Positions 52,131 to 60,699 of a DNA stretch of 64,000 nt are shown here, one piece after another (position 1 is the stretch's first letter; each line of letters opens with the position of its first letter). This stretch comes from Flavobacterium pallidum (lineage in GTDB: Bacteria; Bacteroidota; Bacteroidia; Flavobacteriales; Flavobacteriaceae): positions 3,224,001 to 3,288,000 of the forward strand of contig NZ_CP029187.1 of assembly GCF_003097535.1 (NCBI RefSeq), written 5' to 3'. Position numbers and translations under genes: made by a program. The notes under the pieces were generated by a model that saw nothing but the letters and a program-made list of their open reading frames with translations, had not been told where the DNA came from and did no database searches.

Positions 52131-54698
52131 TTAAGCCGAGTTCCTGCTCGCGTTGGTATTGCCGAATAGCGATCGTGTGACCATTTTTTCATACACTGAA
52201 AGCAAGGTTTCATCAGGCTGGCTTTCCGATTGCAGTTCCTTAATCCGCAGCAAAGCATATTGTTGTATCGTAAGCAATGGCCTTACAATCAATTCGCGGG
52301 TTTCAATCGACGCTTTGCCGTCGGGATAATTTTCCATCAATTGGCTGTGCCCGGCAATTTTAAGCAGCATGTCTTTGGTAAGCAAAAATTCCTCGTAAAT
52401 AATTGTCCAGAAATCACCAAACTCCGCATCGTCCTTCATATAAGCCGTCAGCGGAAAAAAACTTTTCGCGAGCGACATCATGCTGTTTTCCAACAGCGTT
52501 TTCACAAACAAGGAATTGTCGTAAAGCTGCTGTACCTGATTCCATTTCCCAACGGTTTCGAAATGCTTCAAAGCGGTGCCCACACCAAAAAATCCCGGAA
52601 CATTTTGCTTTAACTGGCTCCACGAACCAACAAAAGGAATGGCGCGCAATGCTGAAAAATCCAGTTGCTCCGACTTGCCTCTTTTCGCCGGGCGGCTGCC
52701 GATATTGGCTTTTGCGAAATACTTTAACGTGCTCACCTGCTCAAGGTACGGGATGAATTTGGGATGTTTTTTAAATTCCGAATATTTTTCGAAACCAATT
52801 TCCGACAATTCGTCGAGTATATTTTTATCGGATTCAGAAAGCAGGTTTTCATCTTTGTTGAAAATTTTGTTCGTGACACCAGCCGTCAGCAGGTTTTCGA
52901 GGTTATAGCGGCACGAGTCCGCAATCCCGAAATTAGAGCTGATGGTCTGTCCCTGGATCGTAATCTGGATTTCCCTGTTTTCAATTTCAGGACCGAGCGA
53001 TGCGTAAAATTTGTGCGTCTTTCCCCCCCCTCGTGCCGGTGGCCCGCCGCGTCCGTCAAAAAAAATCACTTTGATCCCGTATTGCCTCGACACTTCAGTT
53101 ATTGCTTCTTTGGCTTTATAAATGCTCCAATTCGCCATCAGGTAGCCGCCGTCTTTGGTCCCGTCAGAAAAGCCAAGCATCACAGTCTGGGTGTTGTTGC
53201 GCTGCCGCAGATGCCGTGAATACGTTTCGTTGGTGTATAATTGTTCCATCACGGATCTTGCGTTGCGCAGGTCTTCGATCACCTCAAACAACGGCACGAT
53301 ATCAACCGATGGATTTTCCCAGCCACACAAACGGAAAAGTGAAAACGCCTGCATCACGTCAAGAGCGCTTTCGTTGTTGCTGATGATATAACGGTTGCTG
53401 CCTTTCTCGCCATTGCGCTGTTGAATGGTTTTCATGGCATAAACCGATTCCAGTGTAGATTTTGTGATGTCTTTATATTGCTCAGGGTCTGCGCCGGATT
53501 TGATGCCCTTCAGCCATGCTATTTTCTGAGTGTCATCTGCGGAAGCGTAACCGACATCAAGGTATTCACCCTGCTTTGAAATGTCGTCAAAAACCGCATC
53601 GTGAATCTTGCTGTTCTGGCGGATATCGAGCGATGCAAAATGAAACCCGAACAGGTTCACACGGCAAATCAGCAGTTCCAGGTCATCAAGATACAGCGAT
53701 TGGTGTTTGTCGATAATGATGTATTTAATGGCATTCAGTTTTTGTTTAAATGCCTCCAAAGTGATGAAAACCGTATCGTCGGTACAATAAATGGAATCAT
53801 AAAGTTTTAGTTCAATTTCAGTAATTAAAACATCTACTTCATAGAACGTTAGCTTCCTTTTTAAACTTCTTATCTCATTGTAATAGCACCTGAAAAGCGA
53901 TGTCCGCAAACGGTTCGCTACCTTCAGTGTAATATCAGTCGTTACATATGGATTTCCATCACGGTCACCACCCGGCCAGAATCCGAAATTGATTATCGGA
54001 TTGTCATTTTCATCATGCTTAAAAATGTTCTTATGGATGTATTCGACCATTTCGCCGGCAGTGTAATAGAACACATTTTCAAGGTACCAGACCAGGCTTA
54101 CCGCTTCATCATAAGGCGTTGGCTTTTCCTTTTTAATGAAAGGCGTTTTCCCAAGCTGGGATAGCAATTGCTTGATGCGGATCAGGTCATTCTCACGGAT
54201 GGCCTGCGTCAAATCTGTAATGATCCCCAACACCGGACCCGGGTAAAACTGCGTCGGATGCGCCGTCAATACTGCCCGCACATTGAAAGTCTTCAGGAAA
54301 TCCTTCAATTCACCGAGTTTGTCCTTAGCTTCTGCCTTTTCATTGATATCCCGCAGCGAGCCACGCCCTTCCATATTATTTACGATCGGAAAAGCTGCAT
54401 CTTCAATGGCATCGAAAAGCACGATCTGCCGTTCGATGTACTGGATAAAACGAAACATCAGGTCGATTTGCTCTTTTTCGCTTTTCTGTTCAAGGAACTT
54501 TTGGAAGAATTGCTCCACAATCTGTTTCGGATTCAATTCCTGCTTAAAACCATTCTCGCAGATTTCAGCAAATAAAGGCAACAATACGCCCGTATTATCA
54601 ATCGCATCAAAGGGAAGCGTAATAAAAACACTATTGTAAATATGGTATTTCGAAAGGACATTTTCGTTGAAACGTTCGATTTTCGGAGGCGTATACAT
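52131..54698 (-). CDS. ppc: Phosphoenolpyruvate carboxylase
   Basis: An 855-aa enzyme making oxaloacetate from PEP and bicarbonate. RAVLTAHPTQFYPG near residue 140 holds the catalytic His (Gln replaces the usual Glu after HPT), FGFWPGGDRDGNPYV, LGFSDGTKDGGYLMANW and FFDGRGGPPARGGGKTH are clear signatures; the C-terminus ends in Asn-rich TNASRNSA with the final position Ala. The ATG at 54698 is preferred to a TTG three codons upstream. Confidence 0.95.
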   Translation of the reverse strand: MYTPPKIERFNENVLSKYHIYNSVFITLPFDAIDNTGVLLPLFAEICENGFKQELNPKQIVEQFFQKFLEQKSEKEQIDLMFRFIQYIERQIVLFDAIEDAAFPIVNNMEGRGSLRDINEKAEAKDKLGELKDFLKTFNVRAVLTAHPTQFYPGPVLGIITDLTQAIRENDLIRIKQLLSQLGKTPFIKKEKPTPYDEAVSLVWYLENVFYYTAGEMVEYIHKNIFKHDENDNPIINFGFWPGGDRDGNPYVTTDITLKVANRLRTSLFRCYYNEIRSLKRKLTFYEVDVLITEIELKLYDSIYCTDDTVFITLEAFKQKLNAIKYIIIDKHQSLYLDDLELLICRVNLFGFHFASLDIRQNSKIHDAVFDDISKQGEYLDVGYASADDTQKIAWLKGIKSGADPEQYKDITKSTLESVYAMKTIQQRNGEKGSNRYIISNNESALDVMQAFSLFRLCGWENPSVDIVPLFEVIEDLRNARSVMEQLYTNETYSRHLRQRNNTQTVMLGFSDGTKDGGYLMANWSIYKAKEAITEVSRQYGIKVIFFDGRGGPPARGGGKTHKFYASLGPEIENREIQITIQGQTISSNFGIADSCRYNLENLLTAGVTNKIFNKDENLLSESDKNILDELSEIGFEKYSEFKKHPKFIPYLEQVSTLKYFAKANIGSRPAKRGKSEQLDFSALRAIPFVGSWSQLKQNVPGFFGVGTALKHFETVGKWNQVQQLYDNSLFVKTLLENSMMSLAKSFFPLTAYMKDDAEFGDFWTIIYEEFLLTKDMLLKIAGHSQLMENYPDGKASIETRELIVRPLLTIQQYALLRIKELQSESQPDETLLSVYEKMVTRSLFGNTNASRNSA

Positions 54699-54727
54699 GG
54701 CTGGCAAATTTTGGTTTAAGATAATAA

Positions 54728-54760
54728 AAAAAACCCCGTGGTTACTGCCCGGGGTTCAAA
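54728..54760 (-). terminator. Rho-independent terminator
   Basis: On the - strand AACCCCG...CGGGGTT followed by a T-run, 20-50 bases downstream of the Lrp-type gene. Confidence 0.8.
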
Positions 54761-54779
54761 TATTTTATATGGAAGATCA

Positions 54780-55259
54780 TTACATATTTTTGAAAATCGT
54801 ATGCATCAGGCGTTTTTTATCGTTGATGCTTTCTTCAAGTGAAATCATGGTTTCGGTCCTGTAAACCCCCTCGATATCGTCAATCATGAAGATGACATCT
54901 TTAGCGTGCTTCGTGTCTTTAGCCCTGATCTTACAGAAAATATTGAATTTTCCAGTGGTTACGTGTGCCACAGTTACGAAAGGAATATCATTGATACGCT
55001 CCAAAACGAATTTGGTTTGTGATGTATTGTTCAAAAACACACCCACATAAGCGATGAATGAATACCCTAATTTCTCATAATCCAGTGTCAATGAAGACCC
55101 CATGATAATGCCGGCATCTTCCATCTTTTTAACCCTGACATGCACCGTTCCGGCAGAGATCAGTAGTTTCTTTGCGATATCCGTAAAAGGAACCCTTGTA
55201 TTGTCGATCAGCATGTCCAGTATCTGGTGATCTACCTCATCTAAGCGAAATTTACTCAT
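54780..55259 (-). CDS. Lrp/AsnC family transcriptional regulator
   Basis: A 159-aa protein. The N-terminal helix-turn-helix (VDHQILDMLIDNTRVPFTDIAKKLLISAGTVHVRVKKM) and the C-terminal ligand-sensing RAM domain (FIAYVGVFLNN, VAHVTTGKFNIFCKIRAKD) are typical. It probably senses an amino acid. Located downstream of the M14 peptidase gene with a 56-bp gap and ended by its own terminator. Confidence 0.9.
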   Translation of the reverse strand: MSKFRLDEVDHQILDMLIDNTRVPFTDIAKKLLISAGTVHVRVKKMEDAGIIMGSSLTLDYEKLGYSFIAYVGVFLNNTSQTKFVLERINDIPFVTVAHVTTGKFNIFCKIRAKDTKHAKDVIFMIDDIEGVYRTETMISLEESINDKKRLMHTIFKNM

Positions 55260-55315
55260 TTTGTTGCTTGTTTAATGTTTATATTGGTTGACAACAAAAG
55301 AAAATCAGCAAGCCT

Positions 55316-56467
55316 CTATTTTAAGGAACTTCCATTTACAAAACCAACACCGTCGAGGAAAAAATCTGCCTTCTGATCCAGCTGCGGCAAATGTCCGTGA
55401 ATATCGGAATATTTTGCACCGCCTCCATCAAATTCTGAATGACCGAAAAAATCATCCAAATTGCCAATTTTCACAACAAAAGCGTTAAAATTAATGGTTT
55501 TATCTACTAATTCTTCTTTATATTGTGCCGCAAAATTGGTGATTATATCTGAACTATCATAATTTATTTTGATGTTTTTATAAACAAAATCGAAAAAATT
55601 TGGATTATTTTGCGGAATAATCAGGTAATAATCAATTTCGTTATTAACTATAACGTTTTCGTGAATTGACTTCAATCCTGACAATAATGCAAAAAAGACA
55701 TACTTCCTTGTGATTTCGCGCTCATAATCGCCCTGAAAGTGCCCAGCCTCAAAAAGAATGGTAGGCGTGCCCAGGAATTGAAAAGTATCTCCTACACAAT
55801 TGATATTAAAGCCATCATCAAAACGCCCTACCTGCCCGGGAATGAATTCCTGCAGGGTTTTATCCATTGCATTGATGACTTTTATCGCCTTCAACCGCAC
55901 CTCGTTATGGTCGCGTGCCGCATTGAACGATGGCGCAAGAAAGGACACCGTAGCGGGTTTACCGGTATCTGCAACACCAAAAATCGTACGCTGGTCGTGC
56001 ATATTATAACAATAATCAGGACGGAAAGTATCGTAAACCTTGCGCAAAATGACGCTTTCAGGCTGTGACTGATCCTGAGCATCACGGTTCAAATCAACGT
56101 CATTTGCATTTACACGGGTATAAGCTTCCGCGCCATCGGGATTTAATATCGGGATAAACTGAAAGGTATATTCTGAAAGTATTTTTTGCTGCATCGCCGA
56201 CTTTTCAGATAGGAAATTAAAGAAATCAAACAGCGCTTTTGTACACGTACTTTCATTGCCGTGCATTTGCGACCAGGCCAGGATTTTTGTTTTTCCATGA
56301 CCAATCCTGTAGCCATAAATATTTTTTTCAGATACTGATTGTCCTAAAATTTCAACGCTTCCGGAAGCAGATAAAGTTTCCAGAATCGGTTCAATATGGT
56401 CGTTACAGATATACCGCCCGTGTAGTTTCTCCTGCTTTGAATCCGCAAATATTTTTTCGTAATCCAT
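55316..56467 (-). CDS. M14 family zinc carboxypeptidase-like protein
   Basis: A 383-aa protein. AWSQMHGNESTCTKALFDFF has the zinc-binding H-x2-E, FIPILNPDGAEAYTRVNANDVDLNRD the substrate-binding Arg/Asn region, YNMHDQRTIFG the third zinc His and LFEAGHFQGDYERE the catalytic Glu. No signal peptide, so it is cytosolic. Its promoter region holds a palindrome (56506-56519) shared with the divergent XRE gene. Confidence 0.8.
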   Translation of the reverse strand: MDYEKIFADSKQEKLHGRYICNDHIEPILETLSASGSVEILGQSVSEKNIYGYRIGHGKTKILAWSQMHGNESTCTKALFDFFNFLSEKSAMQQKILSEYTFQFIPILNPDGAEAYTRVNANDVDLNRDAQDQSQPESVILRKVYDTFRPDYCYNMHDQRTIFGVADTGKPATVSFLAPSFNAARDHNEVRLKAIKVINAMDKTLQEFIPGQVGRFDDGFNINCVGDTFQFLGTPTILFEAGHFQGDYEREITRKYVFFALLSGLKSIHENVIVNNEIDYYLIIPQNNPNFFDFVYKNIKINYDSSDIITNFAAQYKEELVDKTINFNAFVVKIGNLDDFFGHSEFDGGGAKYSDIHGHLPQLDQKADFFLDGVGFVNGSSLK

Positions 56468-56505
56468 ATTCTTTTTTTGCTTTGGTAAATGTAAACATCT
56501 TTGGT

Positions 56506-56519
56506 TTTACAATTGTAAA
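56506..56519. promoter_or_regulatory. Palindrome TTTACAATTGTAAA (operator-like)
   Basis: A perfect 14-bp palindrome. It lies 13 bases upstream (on the - strand) of a -7-like box TACATTTA (56493-56486) for the M14 gene, that is at the -33 position, so a bound repressor would block that promoter. Confidence 0.55.
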
Positions 56520-56546
56520 TTAACCGTAAACTTTGAAAAGTTTATT

Positions 56547-56558
56547 ATTGTAAACAAT
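56547..56558. promoter_or_regulatory. Inverted repeat ATTGT-AA-ACAAT
   Basis: Perfect 5-bp arms around two bases; similar in type to the TTACAATTGTAA sites nearby, but weaker. Confidence 0.3.
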
Positions 56559-56684
56559 ATAAACACATAAGGCCTTACAAAAAACAACACATTTACATGC
56601 GTACATATAATAATTTAAAAATCAATATTTTAATTGATTCTATATAAACTTAAAATACAGTAGTATTTTCCTGTTTCAAATAAT

Positions 56685-56696
56685 TTACAATTGTAA
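56685..56696. promoter_or_regulatory. Palindrome TTACAATTGTAA (operator-like)
   Basis: A perfect 12-bp palindrome, the same core as at 56506-56519. It lies ~26 bases upstream of the XRE -7 box. Confidence 0.55.
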
Positions 56697-56720
56697 TTTT
56701 CAATGGTATGATGCTTTTAT

Positions 56721-56732
56721 TTACATTTGTAA
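56721..56732 (+). promoter_or_regulatory. XRE gene -7 box TACATTTG inside a TTACATTTGTAA half-match operator
   Basis: TACATTTG at 56722-56729 is a full match to TAnnTTTG, 20 bases before the XRE ATG. The surrounding TTACATTTGTAA is the palindrome of the two sites upstream with one mismatch. The regulator bound here would cover its own promoter. Confidence 0.55.
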
Positions 56733-56748
56733 CATCAATATTTTTACA

Positions 56749-57135
56749 ATGCTCAATACCGACGATTTTATCAAAAGGCTGGAACTGCTCATGAAGCATT
56801 ATGAGTTAAGCGCGTCTTCTTTTGCAGATAAGATCGGGGTGCAGCGATCCGGGATTTCACACCTGCTTTCAGGAAGGAATAAGCCGAGCCTGGATTTCAT
56901 TTTAAAACTGGGCGAAGAATTTCCCGACGTAAATTTATACTGGCTCCTGAAGGGTTCCGGGGCATTCCTTTCCGGAGATGAAAATACCCCTGCAGCAACC
57001 GGTGAAAAAAATATGGCTGAGGAAAAAATCCCATCCCCTTCCCTGCCCATTTCCCAAACCGGTGATATCGACAAGATCATCATACTGTATCGCGACGGGA
57101 GTTTCATGGATTACAGGCCCAAAAGCGATAAATAA
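56749..57135 (+). CDS. XRE family (helix-turn-helix) regulator
   Basis: A 128-aa protein. Residues ~8-65 form an HTH_3/XRE domain (ELSASSFADKIGVQRSGISHLLSGRNKPSLDFILKL). The C-terminal ~60 residues are low-complexity and end in a short helix. It is divergent from the M14 peptidase, and the spacer carries three TTACAWTTGTAA-type palindromes, so autoregulation is likely. A terminator follows. Confidence 0.85.
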   Translation: MLNTDDFIKRLELLMKHYELSASSFADKIGVQRSGISHLLSGRNKPSLDFILKLGEEFPDVNLYWLLKGSGAFLSGDENTPAATGEKNMAEEKIPSPSLPISQTGDIDKIIILYRDGSFMDYRPKSDK

Positions 57136-57170
57136 GAAAACCCCGGCTTTTGGGAAGCCAGGGTTTTCAA
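57136..57170 (+). terminator. Rho-independent terminator
   Basis: AAAACCCCGGCTT, loop, AAGCCAGGGTTTT, with one mismatch in the stem; 3' of the XRE gene. Confidence 0.7.
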
Positions 57171-57310
57171 AACCAATAAAACAAACACAAAATCTTTTTC
57201 GGCGTAGGCGCCTATACTATTTCTTTTTTTCGGAGCAAAAAGGGTGCTTTCGCAAAACCTTATAGTTCCATTTACGAAATAAAAAAAGGTTTGGTTTTGC
57301 ATGGGTAAAA

Positions 57311-57868
57311 TTATTTTTCATAACCGAAGCCATTCTCAGGAAATTTTCCTGTGACCCCTTCGAAATGCCGGAGCAAAATGGCAACATCTGCATCTTCATT
57401 TCCCGTCGGATAAAACGGCTTGCCGAGTGCAACTTCCTTCCTGCCGTAATCAAAAGCGATTGGAATGATGGGGACATCCGCTTTTAAGGCAATGTAATAA
57501 AACCCGGATTTAAGCGTAATGACGGCTTTACGGGTACCTTCGGGCGCAATAGCCATCCGGAATACTTTTCGTTCCGCAAAAAGCCCTGCAACGGCATCTA
57601 CGGTATTGCGTCCGCCGCTGCGGTCGAGTGGTGCGCCACCCATCCATCGGAAATAGCCATTCAGAGGAAATTGGAACAACTCCTTTTTCCCCACCCAGTG
57701 CATCTCCAGCCCTATAATGCCGCGTGCAAACAACCCGATAAAGAAATCCATCCACGACGTGTGCGGCACGATCATCAGTACGCTCTTCCGGATGCCGGGA
57801 TCCATCATTCCTGTGATACGCCAGCCCATCAGCCGGAAAAAGATGACTTTGTAGATCAGGCGTTTCAT
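57311..57868 (-). CDS. 1-acyl-glycerol-3-phosphate acyltransferase-like protein
   Basis: A 185-aa protein of the PlsC type: VPHTSWMDFFIG (HxxxxD catalytic motif) near residue 36, GGAPLDRSGGRNTV, and APEGTRKAVITLKSGFYYIA (EGTR acyl-acceptor motif) near 115. It should acylate a lysophospholipid or related acceptor. Divergent from the spermidine synthase-like gene. Confidence 0.85.
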   Translation of the reverse strand: MKRLIYKVIFFRLMGWRITGMMDPGIRKSVLMIVPHTSWMDFFIGLFARGIIGLEMHWVGKKELFQFPLNGYFRWMGGAPLDRSGGRNTVDAVAGLFAERKVFRMAIAPEGTRKAVITLKSGFYYIALKADVPIIPIAFDYGRKEVALGKPFYPTGNEDADVAILLRHFEGVTGKFPENGFGYEK

Positions 57869-57879
57869 ACCTTAATTTT

Positions 57880-57912
57880 TTTGGTAAAAATAAGATTATT
57901 CGTTTATTTTTG
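57880..57912 (+). promoter_or_regulatory. Promoter of the spermidine synthase-like gene
   Basis: TTTG at 57880-57883, 21-base spacer, TATTTTTG at 57905-57912, a full match to the phylum consensus; the ATG follows at 57928. Confidence 0.6.
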
Positions 57913-57927
57913 AGAAAAATACAAAAC

Positions 57928-58590
57928 ATGGTCAGGCGTTTGCTCAGTTATATTATTCCCGTAAATGTTGCCAGCAGGAAATCCGAGTGGAGCAAAAACC
58001 TCGAAATCACCTGGAACAACGGAGAGCTGGTCATGGATTCCAAAAACACCAATTATTCCTACGGCAGCCTGCAGCGCATCCTCAGGAAAGGGCTCCAGGC
58101 GATCGGCTTTGACGAAATCCAGGCTATGGAACACATCCTCGTGCTGGGTGTGGCCGGAGGAAGCGTCATTAAAACCATCACCGACGAGATCGGTTTTAAG
58201 GGAAAGATTACCGGGGTGGACATTGACGCAGGGGTGATTGCACTGGCCAATGAATATTTCGGGCTGGATGCCATACCAAACCTGGAAATCGTGATTGACG
58301 ATGCGTTTGAATTTGTATTGAAGACCAAAGACCGCTACGACCTGATCATTATCGACATTTTCCAGGATACCGCCATGCCGAATTTCCTTTTCGAATCGTT
58401 CTTTTCAAAAAGGATTCATTTCCTGCTCAGGGCAAAAGGGATTTTGCTGTTCAACACCATGCTGCTCAGCAAGCAGGACAATATCCGCAACGACGACTAT
58501 GTCAGTGAACTGCAACAGCTGGGATTTGATACTGAAGTGATTCCGCGGGTGGAAGAACACAATGAGTTGATTGTAGCAAGGAAAGTTTGA
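57928..58590 (+). CDS. Spermidine synthase-like aminopropyltransferase/methyltransferase-fold protein
   Basis: A 220-aa protein with the Rossmann-type fold: HILVLGVAGGSVIKTI (nucleotide-binding Gly loop), ITGVDIDAGVIALANEYF, LEIVIDDAFEFV and YDLIIIDIFQD. The order fits SpeE-like enzymes, but the polyamine-binding gate residues cannot be confirmed. The ATG at 57928 is chosen, since the longer frame starts at TTG inside the -7 box. Confidence 0.75.
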   Translation: MVRRLLSYIIPVNVASRKSEWSKNLEITWNNGELVMDSKNTNYSYGSLQRILRKGLQAIGFDEIQAMEHILVLGVAGGSVIKTITDEIGFKGKITGVDIDAGVIALANEYFGLDAIPNLEIVIDDAFEFVLKTKDRYDLIIIDIFQDTAMPNFLFESFFSKRIHFLLRAKGILLFNTMLLSKQDNIRNDDYVSELQQLGFDTEVIPRVEEHNELIVARKV

Positions 58591-58595
58591 AATGG

Positions 58596-58663
58596 ATTTT
58601 CGGATTCTCAGATTTTCCGACTGTTAGATTTCTGAAAATCCGATAATCTGAAAATCCGATAAT
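58596..58663. terminator. Inverted and direct repeats between convergent genes
   Basis: CTGAAAATCCGATAAT occurs twice in tandem (58632-58647 and 58648-58663), and ATTTTCGGATTCTCAG (58596-58611) is its inverted form with two mismatches. The long imperfect hairpin lies between the convergent spermidine synthase-like and kdsB genes and could serve as a terminator; it lacks a clear T-run. Confidence 0.45.
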
Positions 58664-58668
58664 CACCT

Positions 58669-59394
58669 CTAAACCATCCCCCTCGCCTTCTCCAGATCTT
58701 CGGGCGTATCAATGCCAATGCCGGCATGTGTCGTTTCGACCATCCTGATACGTTTCCCGAATTCAAGGTACCGCAACTGCTCCAGCTTCTCAGAAGCTTC
58801 CAGCGATTGCATCGGAAGGCTGTAAAAATCGAGCAGCGCCTGTTTCCTGAAGGCATATATCCCGATGTGCCTGAAATAGCGCACACCCACATTAACTTCC
58901 CGCGGATACGGAATGACGGAACGTGAAAAATACAATGCAAACTGGTTATGGTCCACCACTACTTTCACGTTATTAGGGCTGTTGATGTCGTTTTCATCGG
59001 TAATCTGGCACATCAGTGAGGCCAGGTCGACCTGCCCGGCTGTATCATCCCTAAAAACCTGTATGAGTTTCGCCAAAGGTTCGGCATCAATGAAAGGCTC
59101 ATCGCCCTGCACGTTGACAACCACGTCTACATCCATATTTTCGACCGCCTCGGCGATACGGTCACTGCCGGATTCGTGCTCCTTAATGCTCATAATGGCC
59201 TTGCCGCCGCTGGTCACGACCGCATCATAAATAATGACCGAATCGGTAACGACAAACACTTCATCGAACAGCCCGGTGTGCAGCGCGGCTTCATAAGTTC
59301 GTAAAATAACAGGCTTGCCTCCGAGGTCCTGCATCAGTTTGGCAGGAAAACGCGTCGAGGCATAGCGGGCGGGAATGACGGCGATGATTTTCAT
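58669..59394 (-). CDS. kdsB: 3-deoxy-manno-octulosonate cytidylyltransferase
   Basis: A 241-aa enzyme that activates KDO as CMP-KDO for lipopolysaccharide. [20 protein letters not shown] starts the domain, [13 protein letters not shown] is the metal/CTP site, and [17 protein letters not shown] and [14 protein letters not shown] close it. The ATG at 59394 begins the family domain. A long octanucleotide repeat lies 25 bp upstream; an upstream frame through it is not a real extension. Confidence 0.95.
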   Translation of the reverse strand: MKIIAVIPARYASTRFPAKLMQDLGGKPVILRTYEAALHTGLFDEVFVVTDSVIIYDAVVTSGGKAIMSIKEHESGSDRIAEAVENMDVDVVVNVQGDEPFIDAEPLAKLIQVFRDDTAGQVDLASLMCQITDENDINSPNNVKVVVDHNQFALYFSRSVIPYPREVNVGVRYFRHIGIYAFRKQALLDFYSLPMQSLEASEKLEQLRYLEFGKRIRMVETTHAGIGIDTPEDLEKARGMV

Positions 59395-59418
59395 GAGGCT
59401 AAGATAGGGGAAAGTGGA

Positions 59419-59522
59419 AAAGTAGCAAAGTGGCAAAGTGGCAAAGTAGCAAAGTAGCAAAGTAGCAAAGTAGCAAAGTAGCAAAGTAGCAAAGTAGCAA
59501 AGTAGCAAAGTAGCAAAGTAGC
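59419..59522. repeat. Octanucleotide tandem repeat AAAGTAGC, 13 units
   Basis: Thirteen consecutive 8-bp units, all AAAGTAGC except two AAAGTGGC, starting 25 bp upstream of the kdsB start codon. On the - strand each unit reads GCTACTTT. Length change by slippage would alter the distance between any promoter and kdsB. Confidence 0.9.
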
Positions 59523-59744
59523 AAAGTTCGGCGGTTGAAACAACTAAATAATAAAATTGGAAGGCATTTACAAAGTATTTATTAATAAACGTTCTTTTTT
59601 AAAAACAATAAATCGCAAAAAGACACTTTATAGTTAACTAAATGATAAACTTAAGCGCGTTTAGCTAATTATTTGTTAACGATAAATCGACTCAATAAAG
59701 CATTTTAATAGTTTTATTCTTATTAACAATTAAAACCATTACTT
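59523..59744. other. AT-rich intergenic region
   Basis: About 220 bp of very AT-rich DNA between the octamer repeat and the hypothetical gene at 59745. I see no convincing gene, RNA or palindrome; promoters of both flanking genes may lie here. Confidence 0.5.
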
Positions 59745-60248
59745 ATGCCTTTTACAAACTTTGACAGCCGGCATTTTGCCGCAGCAGACAAAACCGCCGT
59801 GAACGCGGCGATGACAAGCCTTGAGGCCGCCTTAGCCAATAAGGTGGCGAACCTTGCCGCTTCCGAGCGCCTGCAGTACGGGAGTGTCAATGAGACCAAC
59901 AAACTGATCATCAACAAGGTGAAGGATTACCGTGACAGCCAGCCCACGCTGAGCAGCCCCGATGTGGACTGGACGGAATTTGCCAATGACCACGATACCC
60001 GTGCGTTCCTGCAAGTCACCATCCAGCGCCTTGAAAGCCTCGTTGACGGACTCGGAGGCGCGAAGATCCTGCACGACTGGGACAATTACCAGGCCTCGCT
60101 GACTGATTACGATTATGCGAAGTACAAAGCGGCAACGCAGGCTGCGGGCTACAACACCAAGGTGTCGGAGTTGTCGCAGTTCTTCAACGGCGGGCCTTCC
60201 TCGTCGAAGAAAAACAGGAACGAAGGAGAAGGCAAGTCGGAAGAGTAG
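59745..60248 (+). CDS. Hypothetical protein with higher GC than its neighbours
   Basis: A 167-aa soluble protein, MPFTNFDSRHFAAADKTAVN onward, mostly helical, with an Ala-rich N-terminal helix, a DVDWTEFANDHDTRAFLQVT segment and a low-complexity Ser/Lys/Glu tail. The codon use is GC-rich compared with the AT-rich flanks. No family recognised. A strong terminator follows 20 bp after the stop. Confidence 0.65.
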   Translation: MPFTNFDSRHFAAADKTAVNAAMTSLEAALANKVANLAASERLQYGSVNETNKLIINKVKDYRDSQPTLSSPDVDWTEFANDHDTRAFLQVTIQRLESLVDGLGGAKILHDWDNYQASLTDYDYAKYKAATQAAGYNTKVSELSQFFNGGPSSSKKNRNEGEGKSEE

Positions 60249-60266
60249 GCTTACTTTATTGTCACA

Positions 60267-60296
60267 GGCCCGGAACCCGTTTCCGGGTTTTTTTAT
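60267..60296 (+). terminator. Rho-independent terminator
   Basis: CCCGGAA (60269-60275) and TTCCGGG (60281-60287) followed by a run of seven or more T. Confidence 0.85.
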
Positions 60297-60317
60297 GCCT
60301 TTTCCGAAACAAATAAC

Positions 60318-60665
60318 CCCGTAGACTACGTAATATACCCCATTAACGTCGTGTCCTGCCGGATTAACGGGGTGCTATACTCCATGAATGGGGTAAAATG
60401 CTCCGTTTACCACGTTATCCACCGCCATGAATGGCATTGCCTGCCCCGTGAATGGGGTTCAAAGCTCCGTTCACGGGGCGTCGTACGCCATGAATGGCGT
60501 CCTGAACGTCATTAACGGGGCTATACAACGTGGTCAATGGGGTTGCCGACGCCATTAATGGGGCATTGAACGCCAATAATGGCGTGGTATAGCGTCATCA
60601 ACGGGGTTTGGGACGTGGTTAATGGAGTATTGGACGTGGTAAGTGGCGTTGTGGGACGTGTGTAG
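60318..60665. repeat. Tandem array of 21-bp imperfect palindromes (about 16 units)
   Basis: Units such as CGCCATTAATGGGGCATTGAA, CGTCATTAACGGGGCTATACA and CGCCATGAATGGCGTCCTGAA follow one another at 21 bp, with a few at 22 bp. Each has a palindromic core of the type C-x-CCATTAATGG-x-G and a variable 6-7 bp spacer. Units differ from one another, so the array is old, but the core keeps its symmetry. Stops occur in every frame on both strands, so it is not coding. The region is GC-rich between AT-rich genes. It fills the gap between 60248 and 60700. Confidence 0.85.
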
Positions 60666-60699
60666 GTTTGGAACGTTGTTTTTTATATATTAGCGGGAA

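Noticed and set aside
29786..59394. tRNA or rRNA genes
   Set aside because: No cloverleaf-like or rRNA-like sequence was recognised in the gaps, though short tRNAs could be missed by eye.
59395..59508. N-terminal extension of KdsB through the octamer repeat (CYFATLLL repeats)
   Set aside because: The KdsB domain starts at the ATG at 59394; the repeat frame depends on unit number.
60318..60665. Coding heptapeptide repeat (21 bp is seven codons)
   Set aside because: Stops occur in each frame of both strands and some units are 22 bp, which breaks any frame.
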